Shown: one piece after another, positions 42,751 to 52,191 of the stretch
How positions within the stretch are numbered: the stretch's first letter is position 1
Layout of the letters: each line of letters starts with the position of its first letter
Assembly (NCBI GenBank): GCA_017416915.1
Contig: JAFQAN010000012.1
Coordinates: forward strand, 1 to 64,000
DNA length: 64,000 nucleotides
Direction: 5' to 3'
Origin: Alistipes sp.
GTDB taxonomy: Bacteria; Bacteroidota; Bacteroidia; Bacteroidales; Rikenellaceae
Notes under the pieces: model-generated
The model's database searches: none
Told to the model about the DNA's origin: nothing
The model's input: only the letters and a program-made list of their open reading frames with translations
Made by a program: the position numbers and the translations under genes

Positions 42751-44364
42751 ATGGCAGAATTTATCTATCAGGAGCCGTTTCCCATCCAGCAGGATAAAAC
42801 GGAGTACCGCCTTCTCACGAAGGAGTATGTTAAGGTCGTAGAGTGCGACGGACGTAAAATTTTGAAGGTCGATCCCAAGGGTCTCGAACTTTTGGCCAAG
42901 GAGGCATATAACGACGTGTCGTTCTATCTCCGAGCATCACACTTGCAGAAGCTCGCCAACATCCTCGAAGACCCCGAGGCTACCGACAACGACAAGTTCG
43001 TGGCATACACGATGCTTCTCAACCAGTGCGTAGCTGCCGAGGGCGAGCTGCCCACGTGTCAGGATACGGGTACTGCCATCTGCATAGGACACAAGGGCGA
43101 GGATGTATATACGGGTGCTAACGACGCCGAGTGCATCTCGCGCGGCGTATATGAGACCTACAAGGAGCGTAACTTGCGCTACTCACAGGTTGTACCCTTC
43201 ACAATGACCGAGGAGAAGAACTCGGCAACCAACCTCCCCGCACAGATTGACATCTACGCAGGTCATCCAGGTATGGAGTACGACTTCTTGTTTATCACCA
43301 AGGGTGGTGGCTCGGCAAACAAGACCTTCCTCTATCAGCAGACCAAGGCACTTCTTAACGAGGAGTCGCTCACGAAGTTTATCAAGGAGCATATCACCGA
43401 CCTCGGCACGTCGGCGTGTCCCCCCTACCACCTTGCACTCTGCATCGGCGGCACATCGGCAGAGATGTGTCTCTCGACCGTGAAGAAGGCATCGGCAGGC
43501 TATCTCGACGAGCTGCCCACATCGGGTAACGAGGGTGGCCGCTGCTTCCGCGACTTGGAGTGGGAGGCTAAGGTAGAGAAGATTTGCCGCGAGATAGGTC
43601 TCGGCGCACAGTTTGGTGGCAAGTACTACGTACACGACGTTCGCGTCATCCGCGCACCACGCCACGCCGCCTCTTGCCCCGTAGCTATCGGTGTAAGCTG
43701 CTCGGCAGACCGTAACATCAAGGCTAAGATTACCCCCGAGGGTATCTTCATCGAGCAGTTGGAGAAGAACCCCGCACGTTTCCTTCCCGCCCAGGCACCC
43801 GCAATGTCTCCCGCCGTGGACATCGACCTTGACGAGGGTATGGATAAGGTGCGCGAGATACTGTCGAAGTACCCCATCAAGACACGCCTCAACCTCAAAG
43901 GTACGCTTGTCGTAGCTCGCGACATCGCCCACGCCCGCATCAAGCAGATGCTCGACGAGGGTAAGCCGATGCCCGACTACTTCAAGAACCACCCCGTATA
44001 TTACGCAGGTCCCGCTAAGACCCCCGCAGGTATGCCCTCAGGCTCGTTTGGTCCTACCACAGCAGGACGTATGGACCCCTATGTGGACCTCTTCCAGAAG
44101 GCTGGCGGCTCGATGGTGATGGTAGCTAAGGGTAACCGCTCGAAGCAGGTTACCGACGCTTGTAAGGCAAATGGCGGCTTCTACCTCGGCTCGATTGGTG
44201 GTCCCGCAGCTATCCTTGCGAAGAACTCTATCAAGTCGGTGGAGGTTGTGGACTTCGAGGAGCTTGGTATGGAGGCTGTGCGTAAGATTTACGTGGAGAA
44301 CTTCCCCGCATTCATCATCGTAGATGATAAGGGCAACGACTTCTTCGCAGACTTCGCACACTAA
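42751..44364 (+). CDS. Fumarate hydratase, class I (iron-sulfur)
   Basis: Interconverts fumarate and malate; oxygen-sensitive [4Fe-4S] enzyme. 537 residues, the fused alpha-plus-beta form. Candidate cluster cysteines are in [17 protein letters not shown], the [20 protein letters not shown] segment and the [16 protein letters not shown] region. The C-terminal swivelling half has [20 protein letters not shown] and [16 protein letters not shown]. It lies 34 bp after the NSS transporter and ends before a strong terminator. In fermentative Bacteroidales it serves the reductive branch to succinate. Confidence 0.94.
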   Translation: MAEFIYQEPFPIQQDKTEYRLLTKEYVKVVECDGRKILKVDPKGLELLAKEAYNDVSFYLRASHLQKLANILEDPEATDNDKFVAYTMLLNQCVAAEGELPTCQDTGTAICIGHKGEDVYTGANDAECISRGVYETYKERNLRYSQVVPFTMTEEKNSATNLPAQIDIYAGHPGMEYDFLFITKGGGSANKTFLYQQTKALLNEESLTKFIKEHITDLGTSACPPYHLALCIGGTSAEMCLSTVKKASAGYLDELPTSGNEGGRCFRDLEWEAKVEKICREIGLGAQFGGKYYVHDVRVIRAPRHAASCPVAIGVSCSADRNIKAKITPEGIFIEQLEKNPARFLPAQAPAMSPAVDIDLDEGMDKVREILSKYPIKTRLNLKGTLVVARDIAHARIKQMLDEGKPMPDYFKNHPVYYAGPAKTPAGMPSGSFGPTTAGRMDPYVDLFQKAGGSMVMVAKGNRSKQVTDACKANGGFYLGSIGGPAAILAKNSIKSVEVVDFEELGMEAVRKIYVENFPAFIIVDDKGNDFFADFAH

Positions 44365-44377
44365 ACCCTAAACTTAG

Positions 44378-44413
44378 GTATCTGCTCGGGCAGCCCGAGC
44401 AGATACTCTTTTT
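44378..44413 (+). terminator. Terminator of the fumarase gene
   Basis: GTATCTGCTCGGGC and its exact complement with a one-base centre, followed by TCTTTTT. A second weaker hairpin TTTTAGGT/ACCTAAAA lies just after. Confidence 0.92.
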
Positions 44414-44557
44414 AGGTAATGACCTAAAACGGCTATCGAGTGATAGGAAAGAGGTAGTTTGGTGCTTGCACCACAAAGTAGTAATTTCCCGCTCTCGACA
44501 ATAAAGCATCAAGCCGATACGTTAGCTAAGTATCGGTAAACTTTTTATGAGAATTAG

Positions 44558-46375
44558 ATGAAACACTCTACTCTTTTAAGATTTACGCTACTTCTGGTAG
44601 CGATATTTTCCACACTCACGTCGTGGGCGCAGGTATCCTTTACCGTCGCAGCACCCACGCCCGTAGCTGTTGGCTCTCCATTCCGCGCCGAGTTTAGCAT
44701 CGACAGCGAGCCAGACAGAGGTAGCTTCAACGCACCCGCCTTCGAGGGCTTCGAGGTTATTGCAGGTCCCTCGGTATCGACAGGACACTCTGTTCAGTGG
44801 ATTAATGGCAAGCAGACATCAAGCTACAACTGCACCTATACCTTCGTGCTGATGCCCGTCGAGGAGGGTATCTTTACCATCGCCCCTGCCACGATTAGTG
44901 CTGGGGGTAAAAGCTACTCGACAGAGCCTCTAAAAATAGAGGTCATCAAGGAGCAGGGCTCGTCATCCTCATCGTCCACGGGCGAAAAGCCGTCGGCAGA
45001 GGGCAGCATAGGCAAGGATGATGTCTTCATACGCCTACGTCTCTCGGATACGGACGTATATAAGGGCGAGTCGATACGTGCCTCGTTGGTGCTATACACC
45101 CGCATCGACATAGCGAATATAGAGAGCCTTGAAATGCCCCCCTTCAACGACTTCTGGTCGCAGGAGCTGTCGTTCGACAACGCCCCCTCGCGCGAGGAGT
45201 ACAACGGACGAATATACCAGACATATAAGCTCGCCGAGTATCTGCTATCACCGCAACGCAGCGGCAAGCTCACCATAGACCCCGTGAAGATGGAGATTAT
45301 CGCACAGGTGGTCGTTCAGGATAGCCGCTCGATAGACCCCATCTTCGGCGGCAGACAGATATACAACGTGCCACGCAGCCTCAGCACCGCACCTACGACC
45401 ATCGACGTCAAGGAGTTTCCAGCAGGCGCTCCCGCCACGTTTAACGGCGCTGTGGGCAGCTTCACGATGAAGAGTACACTGCCCGAAAGCTCGATTATGG
45501 TAAATACCGCCGAGCAGATTGAGATAACCATATCGGGTAGCGGCAACCTCAAATTTATCACTAAGCCGAGGCTCGTGATGCCCGAGTCGTTCGAGGTGTA
45601 TGACGCCAAGGTCGCCGACAATGTGAAGGTCAGCGCCGCAGGAACGTCGGGAAGCATAACCTACACCTTCCCCTTTGTCGCCCGCTCGTCGGGAGAGTTT
45701 ACAATCGACCCCGTGGCATTTACATACTTCGACCCCGCCACTGCCGAGTACCATACGCTTGCCACCGAGCGCTTTACGCTCTCGGTAGCCGACGATGGCA
45801 CATCCGTAACATCAGCCCCCACGGTCATTGGTGGCGGCTACGGAGGGCAGATGAAGCAGCTGGATAGAGATATACGCTATATCGCCACCGACGCCAAGCT
45901 GCGCAACAGCAGGGATATGTTCATCCTCTCGCCGATGTATTGGTTGGTGGTGGTCGTAATTGTGGCACTATTCGTAGTTGCATACCTTGTTCTGCGCCGC
46001 CGCATAGTTCAAAACCGCAACGTCGTAGCGCGCCGTATGAAGCGCGCCGATAAGGTTGCCGTGCAGCGTCTGCGTATGGCACAGCGATATATGGCAGAGC
46101 ATAACCGCCACGCCTTCTACGAGGAGCTGCTACGCGCAATGTGGGGGTATATCAGCGATAAGTTCAACATACCTGTATCGAATCTCACGAAGGAGACCAT
46201 CCGCGAGGAGCTATACCGCCGCAACGTCTCAGCAGCCGATGCCGAGCAGTTCTGCCAGATAATATCTCGTGCCGACGAGGCACAGTATGCCCCCTCGGTT
46301 GAGGGCGACATGGGCGAGGTGTATGGCGACGCGGTGGATGTGATATCGAAAATTGAGTCGGTAGTAAAACGATAG
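44558..46375 (+). CDS. batD: BatD-family protein
   Basis: 605 residues. Signal peptide (1-24, ends TSWAQ), several beta-sandwich domains across the periplasmic part (FTVAAPTPVAVGSPFRAEFS; TAEQIEITISGSGNLKFI), a single membrane helix near 455-475 (MYWLVVVVIVALFVVAYLVL) and a cytoplasmic helical tail of ~130 residues. BatD is part of the Bat (Bacteroides aerotolerance) locus, whose membrane complex contributes to envelope or oxidative-stress tolerance. Only batD and batE are here; moxR, the DUF58 gene and batA/B/C are absent from this window. Confidence 0.87.
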   Translation: MKHSTLLRFTLLLVAIFSTLTSWAQVSFTVAAPTPVAVGSPFRAEFSIDSEPDRGSFNAPAFEGFEVIAGPSVSTGHSVQWINGKQTSSYNCTYTFVLMPVEEGIFTIAPATISAGGKSYSTEPLKIEVIKEQGSSSSSSTGEKPSAEGSIGKDDVFIRLRLSDTDVYKGESIRASLVLYTRIDIANIESLEMPPFNDFWSQELSFDNAPSREEYNGRIYQTYKLAEYLLSPQRSGKLTIDPVKMEIIAQVVVQDSRSIDPIFGGRQIYNVPRSLSTAPTTIDVKEFPAGAPATFNGAVGSFTMKSTLPESSIMVNTAEQIEITISGSGNLKFITKPRLVMPESFEVYDAKVADNVKVSAAGTSGSITYTFPFVARSSGEFTIDPVAFTYFDPATAEYHTLATERFTLSVADDGTSVTSAPTVIGGGYGGQMKQLDRDIRYIATDAKLRNSRDMFILSPMYWLVVVVIVALFVVAYLVLRRRIVQNRNVVARRMKRADKVAVQRLRMAQRYMAEHNRHAFYEELLRAMWGYISDKFNIPVSNLTKETIREELYRRNVSAADAEQFCQIISRADEAQYAPSVEGDMGEVYGDAVDVISKIESVVKR

Positions 46376-46379
46376 TAGT

Positions 46380-47204
46380 ATGAGGACACATATATATAAT
46401 ATAGTAGGCTTGTTGGCGATATTCGTTGTCGCCATCACTTTCAGCAACGTCGCCACGGCGGCATCGCCTGCAACAACAGCTAAGGCTCGCTGGACGGCGG
46501 GCGTCGAGGCGTATGCCGAGGGCAACTACACAGCAGCGGTCGAAGCCTTCGAGGATGTTGTCGATTTGGGCTATGCCACCGCAGAGGTATATTATAACCT
46601 TGGCGACGCCTACTTCAAACTCGGACAGGCAAACACGTCGCACCCCTTTGCTACGGGCGAGTTGGGACGCTCGATACTTAACTTCTCGCGCGCCTTGAAG
46701 CTAAACCCCGCAATGGAGGATGCTGCATACAACCTCGACCTTGCCCGCGACTACACCAACGACACGGAGCCTCTGCCCGAGAGCTTTATTAAGCGTATGT
46801 GGCACTCACTGCGCGATAATATGACCTCTAACGGCTGGGCTATTCTCTCGGTGGTGATGCTTGCACTCACACTGCTGTTAGTGCTTGTATATCTGCTGGC
46901 ATCGCGCATCGCGCTACGTAAGACAGCATTCTTTGTAGCTATCGCCACGGCGCTGATATTTATACTCTCGACAGCCCTCTCTCTCTCACAGCGCACGGCG
47001 CAGCTCTCAACCGAACGTGCCGTGGTCGTATGCAACGACACAGCCCCCGTACACGCCTCGCCTAATAGCGCGTCGAAGGTGGTACGCCAACCCTCGCAGG
47101 GTGTCATCGTAGATATTGTGCGTGGTAGCGACGAGTGGACCGAAATAGCCTTTGCCGATGGCGAGAAGGGGTGGATACGCAATAACACGATTGAGCGAAT
47201 ATAG
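46380..47204 (+). CDS. batE: BatE-like TPR and SH3-domain membrane protein
   Basis: 274 residues. Signal segment 1-28; TPR motifs over ~35-120 (GVEAYAEGNYTAAVEAFEDV, VYYNLGDAYFKLGQ, NFSRALKLNP); two membrane helices at ~148-170 and ~178-198; a bacterial SH3 domain from ~210 (VVCNDTAPVHASPNSASKVV, GEKGWIRNNTIERI). This matches BatE-type proteins that follow BatD. Starts 4 bp after batD and ends 6 bp before recR, so all three share a transcript. Confidence 0.85.
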   Translation: MRTHIYNIVGLLAIFVVAITFSNVATAASPATTAKARWTAGVEAYAEGNYTAAVEAFEDVVDLGYATAEVYYNLGDAYFKLGQANTSHPFATGELGRSILNFSRALKLNPAMEDAAYNLDLARDYTNDTEPLPESFIKRMWHSLRDNMTSNGWAILSVVMLALTLLLVLVYLLASRIALRKTAFFVAIATALIFILSTALSLSQRTAQLSTERAVVVCNDTAPVHASPNSASKVVRQPSQGVIVDIVRGSDEWTEIAFADGEKGWIRNNTIERI

Positions 47205-47210
47205 TTAAGG

Positions 47211-47810
47211 ATGTCAAAACTTTTGGATAACGTAACAGCAGAGCTACAACGACTGCCAGGCATAGGACGCCGCACAGCGCTACGCCTCGCTATGCACATC
47301 CTCAAAATGGAGTCGGACACGGTCGATTCGCTCGCCGCAGCAATAGCGCACTTCCGCCACGACATTCGCTACTGTCGCAGCTGCAACAACCTATCGGATA
47401 GCGACATATGCCCTATATGTAGCGACACACGCCGCGACCGCTCGACAATATGCGTTGTGGAGCAGGTGGGCGATTTGCTCTCCATTGAGAACACGTCGCA
47501 GTATCACGGTCTGTATCACGTCTTGGGCGGCGTAATATCGCCAATGCAGGGTATAGGTCCCTCGGACTTGAAGATAGACCTACTATGCGACAAGCTCCTC
47601 ACGGGAGATATTAAAGAGGTTATCATCGCCATATCTACGTCGGTCGAGGGCGAGACAACGCTCTTCTACCTACTCAACCGCCTCAAAGCCTTCCCCGAGG
47701 TAAAGGTATCGACCATTGCCCGCGGCATCGGCTTCGGCGACGAGTTGGAGTATGTCGATGAGCTGACAATCACACACGCTCTAATCAACCGCCGCGAACT
47801 AAAACCGTAA
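47211..47810 (+). CDS. recR: Recombination protein RecR
   Basis: RecFOR-pathway protein helping load RecA at single-strand gaps. 199 residues. Helix-hairpin-helix LQRLPGIGRRTALRLA, C4 zinc finger CRSCNNLSDSDICPIC (residues ~57-72), Toprim domain beginning ICVVEQVGDLLSIE with YHVLGGVISPMQGIGP, and a C-terminal Walker-like tail. Expected length. Its close spacing after batE is a genome-specific neighbour rather than a functional hint. Confidence 0.97.
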   Translation: MSKLLDNVTAELQRLPGIGRRTALRLAMHILKMESDTVDSLAAAIAHFRHDIRYCRSCNNLSDSDICPICSDTRRDRSTICVVEQVGDLLSIENTSQYHGLYHVLGGVISPMQGIGPSDLKIDLLCDKLLTGDIKEVIIAISTSVEGETTLFYLLNRLKAFPEVKVSTIARGIGFGDELEYVDELTITHALINRRELKP

Positions 47811-47876
47811 GGGCAACTCCCTAAACTCATTAAATTCACTAATCTCACTAATCAACCACGCGCCAAAGCGAGTTCA

Positions 47877-48003
47877 CTTGAAGCGATAGGTGCGCAGATT
47901 TGTTATATTACCACAAAAGAGAGTACCGTGGGTCAGTACTAAAACGTACAGCCCACGGTACTCTACTTTTTGGGGTAGGACAAAGGTGTCCCCTATCGCT
48001 TCA
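47877..48003. repeat. Hairpin element with outer inverted repeat matching the transketolase 3' end
   Basis: CTTGAAGCGATAGG near 47877-47891 is repeated inverted over the transketolase stop region (about 47990-48003). Inside, 47920-47963 is a long stem (AGAGTACCGTGGG and complement) with tip GTACTaaaaCGTAC, flanked by A4 and T5. It can terminate recR and transketolase from opposite sides. Confidence 0.75.
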
Positions 48004-50020
48004 AGAGGTTTTTGACCTCCTCGGCAACAGCCTTGCCATTATATCCGAACTTCTCGTCGAGAACCTTGTATGGCGCCGAGTAGCCAAAGTGGTCGAAGCC
48101 GTGGATATAGCCACTCTCGCCCACCAAGCCTGCGAGGTTAATCGAGAGACCCGAGGTCATACCGTAACGTGGCAACGTGCCAAGCACTGCCTGCTGGTAC
48201 TCCTTGGGCTGGTCGCGGAAGAGACCCTCGCTCGGTACAGATACTACACGTGTAGCGATACCCTCCTCGGCAAGAAGCTCTGCGCCCTCAACGAGCGTCG
48301 ATACCTCCGAACCAGTAGCAATCATCGTAACCTTTGCATCGGGCATCTCGAAGACGACATATCCACCCCTCTCCGCCTGCATAGCCTCGTCGCGGCGTGA
48401 GCGTCCCGAGAGTGCGGGCAAGTTCTTGATGTTCTGACGCGAGAGAACAAGTGCCACAGGGCGCTTCTCCTCCAATGCCATCTTCCACGCAGCAACAGTC
48501 TCGTCCGAGTCGGCAGGGCGAAGTACAAGCATAGAACGCTCGCCCGAGTGGTTGTGCAGATGCTCCATAAGACGTATCTGTGCCTCGTGCTCCACAGGCT
48601 CGTGGGTAGGACCATCCTCGCCCACACGGAATGAGTCGTGCGTCCAGATGTAGATGACGTGCTGACGCATAAGCGCCGAGAGACGTACCGCGGGCTTCAT
48701 ATAGTCCGAGAATACGAAGAACGTACCGCAAGCGGGGATGATACCGCCGTGCAGTGCCATACCATTCATCACACACGCCATAGTAAGTTCGGCAACACCT
48801 GCCTGGAAGAAGTTACCCGAGAAGTCGCCCTTGGTAAATGCCTTGGTCTTCTTCAAGAAGCCATCGGTCTTATCCGAGTTAGAGAGGTCGGCAGACGACA
48901 CCACCATATTCTCAACCTTCTCGGCGAAGATGCCAAGCATAGCTGCCGACGCGGCACGTGTAGCCTGATCGGGCTTTAACTCGATTGCCGAATAGTCAAT
49001 CTCGGGCAGCTTGCCAGAGTAGAAGTTATCCATCTTCTCGGCGAGGGCGGGGTTAGCCTTGCGCCACTCTGCCTCGGTAGCCTGCATCTGCTTTGCCCAC
49101 GCGCGAAGCTCCTCGCGGCGTGCTGCATATACCTCCTTAGACTCCTCAAATACGGCAAACGGCTCGTCGGGGTTACCGCCGAGGTTCTTGATGGTAGCAG
49201 CTATATCGGCACCAGCAGCCGTAAGCGGCTGACCGTGAGTAGATACCTGATTCTCGAAGCTCGAACCATCTGCCTTACGTGCGCCGTAGCCCATAATGGT
49301 CTTACCAATGATAAGCGTAGGACGCTCGGTCTCGGCATTGGCAGCCTTCAACGCTGCACGTATCTCGTCGATAGACTGACCGTTTACGGTGATGACATTC
49401 CAGTTCCAAGCCTTATACTTTAACTCAATATCCTCGGTATCTACCTCGTCGCACTTTGTCGAGAGCTGTACGTTGTTCGAGTCGTAATACATAATGAGGT
49501 TCGAGAGGCCGAGGTGTCCAGCTACACGACCTACACCCTGCGAAATCTCCTCCTGCACGGCACCATCCGAGATGAAGGCATAGGTCTTGTGTGCCATCCA
49601 CTCTCCAAAACGTGCCACCATAAAGCGCTCGGCAATGGCAGCTCCCACAGCCATAGCGTGTCCCTGACCCAGAGGTCCCGACGTATTCTCCACGCCGCGC
49701 AAAACATCTACCTCGGGGTGTCCTGGGGTTACACTACCCCACTGACGCAACGACTGCAAATCCTCGGTAGTATAGTGTCCTGCCAACGACAGCACGGCGT
49801 AGAGCATAGGCGACATATGTCCTGGGTCGAGGAAGAGGCGGTCGCGATGCGGATACGCCATATTATCGGGGTCGTAACGCAAAAATTCGGCATAAAGCAC
49901 ATTGATAAAATCGGCACCGCCCATAGCACCGCCTGGGTGTCCCGACTTTGCCTTTTCGACCATCGAGGCAGCAAGGATACGTATGTTATCCGCTGCGCGT
50001 TGAAGCTTGTTGTTCTGCAT
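47993..50020 (-). CDS. tkt: Transketolase
   Basis: Transfers two-carbon ketol units between sugar phosphates in the non-oxidative pentose phosphate pathway; uses thiamine diphosphate. 675 residues, full length. Visible: KSGHPGGAMGGADFINVLY near residue 20, GPLGQGHAMAVGAAIAE, the cofactor region ISDGAVQEEISQGVGR with YYDSNNVQL, and the second-domain THDSFRVGEDGPTHEPVE. Its own promoter lies upstream; the 3' end forms part of an inverted repeat with the intergenic hairpin element. Confidence 0.97.
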   Translation of the reverse strand: MQNNKLQRAADNIRILAASMVEKAKSGHPGGAMGGADFINVLYAEFLRYDPDNMAYPHRDRLFLDPGHMSPMLYAVLSLAGHYTTEDLQSLRQWGSVTPGHPEVDVLRGVENTSGPLGQGHAMAVGAAIAERFMVARFGEWMAHKTYAFISDGAVQEEISQGVGRVAGHLGLSNLIMYYDSNNVQLSTKCDEVDTEDIELKYKAWNWNVITVNGQSIDEIRAALKAANAETERPTLIIGKTIMGYGARKADGSSFENQVSTHGQPLTAAGADIAATIKNLGGNPDEPFAVFEESKEVYAARREELRAWAKQMQATEAEWRKANPALAEKMDNFYSGKLPEIDYSAIELKPDQATRAASAAMLGIFAEKVENMVVSSADLSNSDKTDGFLKKTKAFTKGDFSGNFFQAGVAELTMACVMNGMALHGGIIPACGTFFVFSDYMKPAVRLSALMRQHVIYIWTHDSFRVGEDGPTHEPVEHEAQIRLMEHLHNHSGERSMLVLRPADSDETVAAWKMALEEKRPVALVLSRQNIKNLPALSGRSRRDEAMQAERGGYVVFEMPDAKVTMIATGSEVSTLVEGAELLAEEGIATRVVSVPSEGLFRDQPKEYQQAVLGTLPRYGMTSGLSINLAGLVGESGYIHGFDHFGYSAPYKVLDEKFGYNGKAVAEEVKNLLKR

Positions 50021-50103
50021 AGTTTTACTCTATTTTATTGATTATTACCTACTTCTCACACTCACATCACCGCACATAGAGCGGCAACATCCGATACATC
50101 ATA

Positions 50104-50134
50104 CAAATATAACAAATCTTTCGTTACATTTCAA
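50104..50134 (-). promoter_or_regulatory. Promoter of transketolase
   Basis: Minus strand TTG (50134-50132), 20-bp spacer, TATATTTG (50111-50104). Leader about 80 nt. Confidence 0.6.
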
Positions 50135-50174
50135 CATTTTTGCACTCTTAATTTTTCGGGCGCACATATTCCTG

Positions 50175-51530
50175 CTACGCAAGCATATCGTCCAAACGCT
50201 CAAATATGCTCTTGCGAAGGTTGCGCAGCTCTTTAACCTTGGCGCGCTCTCTGATGAAGCGCAACGTACCTACAAATTTACGGAACATACGCATATAGTT
50301 CCACGCGAGAACGAACATTAGCGGGAAGGCCACGAAGTATCCAAAAGCCCACCAGAAGCCCACAAATACCCATAGTAGCACCACCGGCACAAAGAGACAT
50401 AGCGGGATGGTAACAAAGACGCTAACACCGATGTTAAACGAGCTGATGAACATACGGTCCTTAATCATCTTGGCAAGGAAGATTTTGGGGACTATGAAGA
50501 GTAGTGCTGTGGGGATAATCGAGAGGATAAAGAGCGGTAGTAGCAGCAGCAGACCCACTCCGCGCAGCAACACCGACTCAACGCCTGGGTTGTGGCGGAA
50601 GAGCCAGTCGCGGATGTTCAGCTCATCGAGACCCTCCATATATCGTGCGGTATCTCGATAAATCTCCTCCATAGCCTCGGGGTGCTGCTCGGTCGCCTCT
50701 TGCAGAGCGTTTACCAACTTCTGGTCGGAGAGCAGTCGCGAGGGCAGGTAGTTGTACTTGAAGCCATTACGTATGGCATATCGGCGACCGTAGCCGTTGT
50801 CGCGTAGGAAGTCTATCTGGTCGTAGTGTTCGAGGTCCTCGATATGGAGCATAAGCTCTTGTATGCGGCTGCGTACCAACTCATTGACGCGCACCATAGT
50901 CTCACGCGGTGCTTCACGATAGTCGTCGTAGAAGGGTTTCAGCGATATGGGCTTATCGAACTTGACAACCATATCGGTACGTGCGTGGAAGTAGTTGGAG
51001 TAGTGGTTGCACGAGGGCAGTATCATCACATCCTTCTCGAAATTTAGCTTCTCGGCAGCCTCGAAGGCGATACGCAGGTAGCCGAGCTTGAAGACGCCGA
51101 GCCAGCGTTTATCCTGGTGTCCCGCCTCGGGAAACATCATCAGCGTCTCACCGTCGCGTAGCGCATTACCAGCATCATCCATCGTCTTGCGGTTCTTGTT
51201 TACCGCGGCGTAGCCCTCGTAGCCCATACGGTAGGCGGGCAGCAGACCCATAGCCCTCAGTGCGCGGTTGAAAAGCGGCACATTGAAGACGTTGGCACGG
51301 GCGATAAAGTTCATACGACGATCCGTGAGCGTGAGACATACGCATAGCGGGTCGTTGAGGCAGTTTTGGTGGTTGGATACCACGACAACAGGTGTACCGT
51401 CGGCGGGTACGTTTTCAATGCCTATGATATGCTCTTTGCGGAAGTAAAGCCACGAATTGACATACTGCAAATATGCGCGAAAGGCTTTTAGAAATAGCGA
51501 ATGGTCGCGAGTAGTAATCTTGTTCTCCAT
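50175..51530 (-). CDS. Lysophospholipid (1-acyl-glycerol-3-phosphate type) acyltransferase family protein
   Basis: 451 residues from ATG 51530. A TTG at 51563 lies inside the -7 promoter box, so the longer form is rejected. The PlsC-type motifs are NHQNCLNDP (HxxxxD), the FPEAGHQDKR block and VMILPSCNHYSNYF. Two or three hydrophobic helices follow at ~330-415 and an Arg/Lys-rich tail. Longer than typical PlsC (~240 residues); the C-terminal membrane part suggests a different or additional role. Probably makes phospholipid or acylates another membrane lipid. Confidence 0.85.
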   Translation of the reverse strand: MENKITTRDHSLFLKAFRAYLQYVNSWLYFRKEHIIGIENVPADGTPVVVVSNHQNCLNDPLCVCLTLTDRRMNFIARANVFNVPLFNRALRAMGLLPAYRMGYEGYAAVNKNRKTMDDAGNALRDGETLMMFPEAGHQDKRWLGVFKLGYLRIAFEAAEKLNFEKDVMILPSCNHYSNYFHARTDMVVKFDKPISLKPFYDDYREAPRETMVRVNELVRSRIQELMLHIEDLEHYDQIDFLRDNGYGRRYAIRNGFKYNYLPSRLLSDQKLVNALQEATEQHPEAMEEIYRDTARYMEGLDELNIRDWLFRHNPGVESVLLRGVGLLLLLPLFILSIIPTALLFIVPKIFLAKMIKDRMFISSFNIGVSVFVTIPLCLFVPVVLLWVFVGFWWAFGYFVAFPLMFVLAWNYMRMFRKFVGTLRFIRERAKVKELRNLRKSIFERLDDMLA

Positions 51531-51560
51531 AGCGTTAAGTTCTAAGAGTAGTTTCAAATT

Positions 51561-51568
51561 CAAATGTA
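51561..51568 (-). promoter_or_regulatory. Promoter -7 element of the acyltransferase gene
   Basis: TACATTTG on the minus strand; a GTTG lies about 22 bp upstream. Leader to ATG 51530 is about 27 nt. Decides against the upstream TTG start. Confidence 0.6.
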
Positions 51569-51744
51569 CGAAATTTTATCGAGATAGGCTCAACCTTTTG
51601 CCAATTTTTTTTCAACTAAGAGGACAAAATACCCCAAATAAGAGGTGTAACCGAGAGATATTTGCGGATAACTGAGGTCGATACGGGGTATGACAGGAGA
51701 TGGCTGGGGTGGCGGAGGTGGCGCGCGATTGACGGGTGGCGCGC

Positions 51745-51784
51745 GAATGACTGAGAATGACTGAGAATGACTGAGAATGACTGA
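51745..51784. repeat. Four exact 10-bp tandem repeats GAATGACTGA
   Basis: Four perfect copies followed by the variant GAAAGACTGG. The array is bracketed by two copies of GGGTGGCGCGC. Confidence 0.95.
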
Positions 51785-51880
51785 GAAAGACTGGGTGGCG
51801 CGCCAATGAGACTGCGAGACCGCGAGACGACGGGATGACGAGACCGCGGGACGACGAGACGACGGGACTGCTGAAAAACA

Positions 51881-51910
51881 CAGGCGTTCTCAGGCGTTCT
51901 CAGGCGTTCT
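51881..51910. repeat. Three exact 10-bp tandem repeats CAGGCGTTCT
   Basis: Three perfect copies, followed by CAGCTG. Same unit length as the array 100 bp away but unrelated sequence. Confidence 0.95.
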
Positions 51911-51976
51911 CAGCTGTGCGTGGCAGTGCGAGGCAGCTTGGCGTCAGAGTGGTGCAGCAGTGCCGCCGATAAAGAG

Positions 51977-52023
51977 ATTGGGCTGGATGGATAGTACTGA
52001 GCGTACATTCCATTCAGCCCAAT
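51977..52023. terminator. GTAC-tip hairpin
   Basis: ATTGGGCTG..ATGG pairs with CCAT..CAGCCCAAT, tip GTACTgagCGTAC. It directly precedes copy 2 of the 147-bp element and has no gene of its own. Confidence 0.7.
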
Positions 52024-52042
52024 GATTGAGGGGGCGCTGATG

Positions 52043-52190
52043 CGCCGCTATCACGACAAGAGCTTGGTGTCAGAAGGGTGCCGAGTGCTACACTCGGCAA
52101 AAATGCCGTCGATGGGTAGTACTTGAACGTACGTCCCATTGACGGCATTTTTTGTTAGGGGACGCAATCGACCCCTTATCACGACAAGCC
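52043..52190. repeat. ~147-bp three-hairpin element, copy 2 (terminator of the M13 peptidase gene)
   Basis: Same layout as copy 1: hairpin GCCGAGTG/CACTCGGC, long stem at 52103-52148 with tip GTACTtgaaCGTAC and T6, and AGGGG/CCCCT. About 95% identical to positions 1-148; most differences lie in the central loop while the GTAC arms are kept. Confidence 0.85.
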
Positions 52191-52191
52191 G

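Larger units (their letters stand above)
51531..52191. other. Non-coding region with short tandem repeats and hairpins
   Basis: 660 bp between the acyltransferase start and the M13 peptidase stop. Contains the acyltransferase promoter, two different 10-bp tandem repeats, a GTAC-tip hairpin at 51977-52023 and copy 2 of the 147-bp element. An 89-codon minus-strand frame here is low complexity and not accepted. Confidence 0.7.

Noticed and set aside
51612..51881. 89-codon minus-strand frame
   Set aside because: Low-complexity Ser/Arg translation of short tandem repeats, no promoter, no homology recognised.
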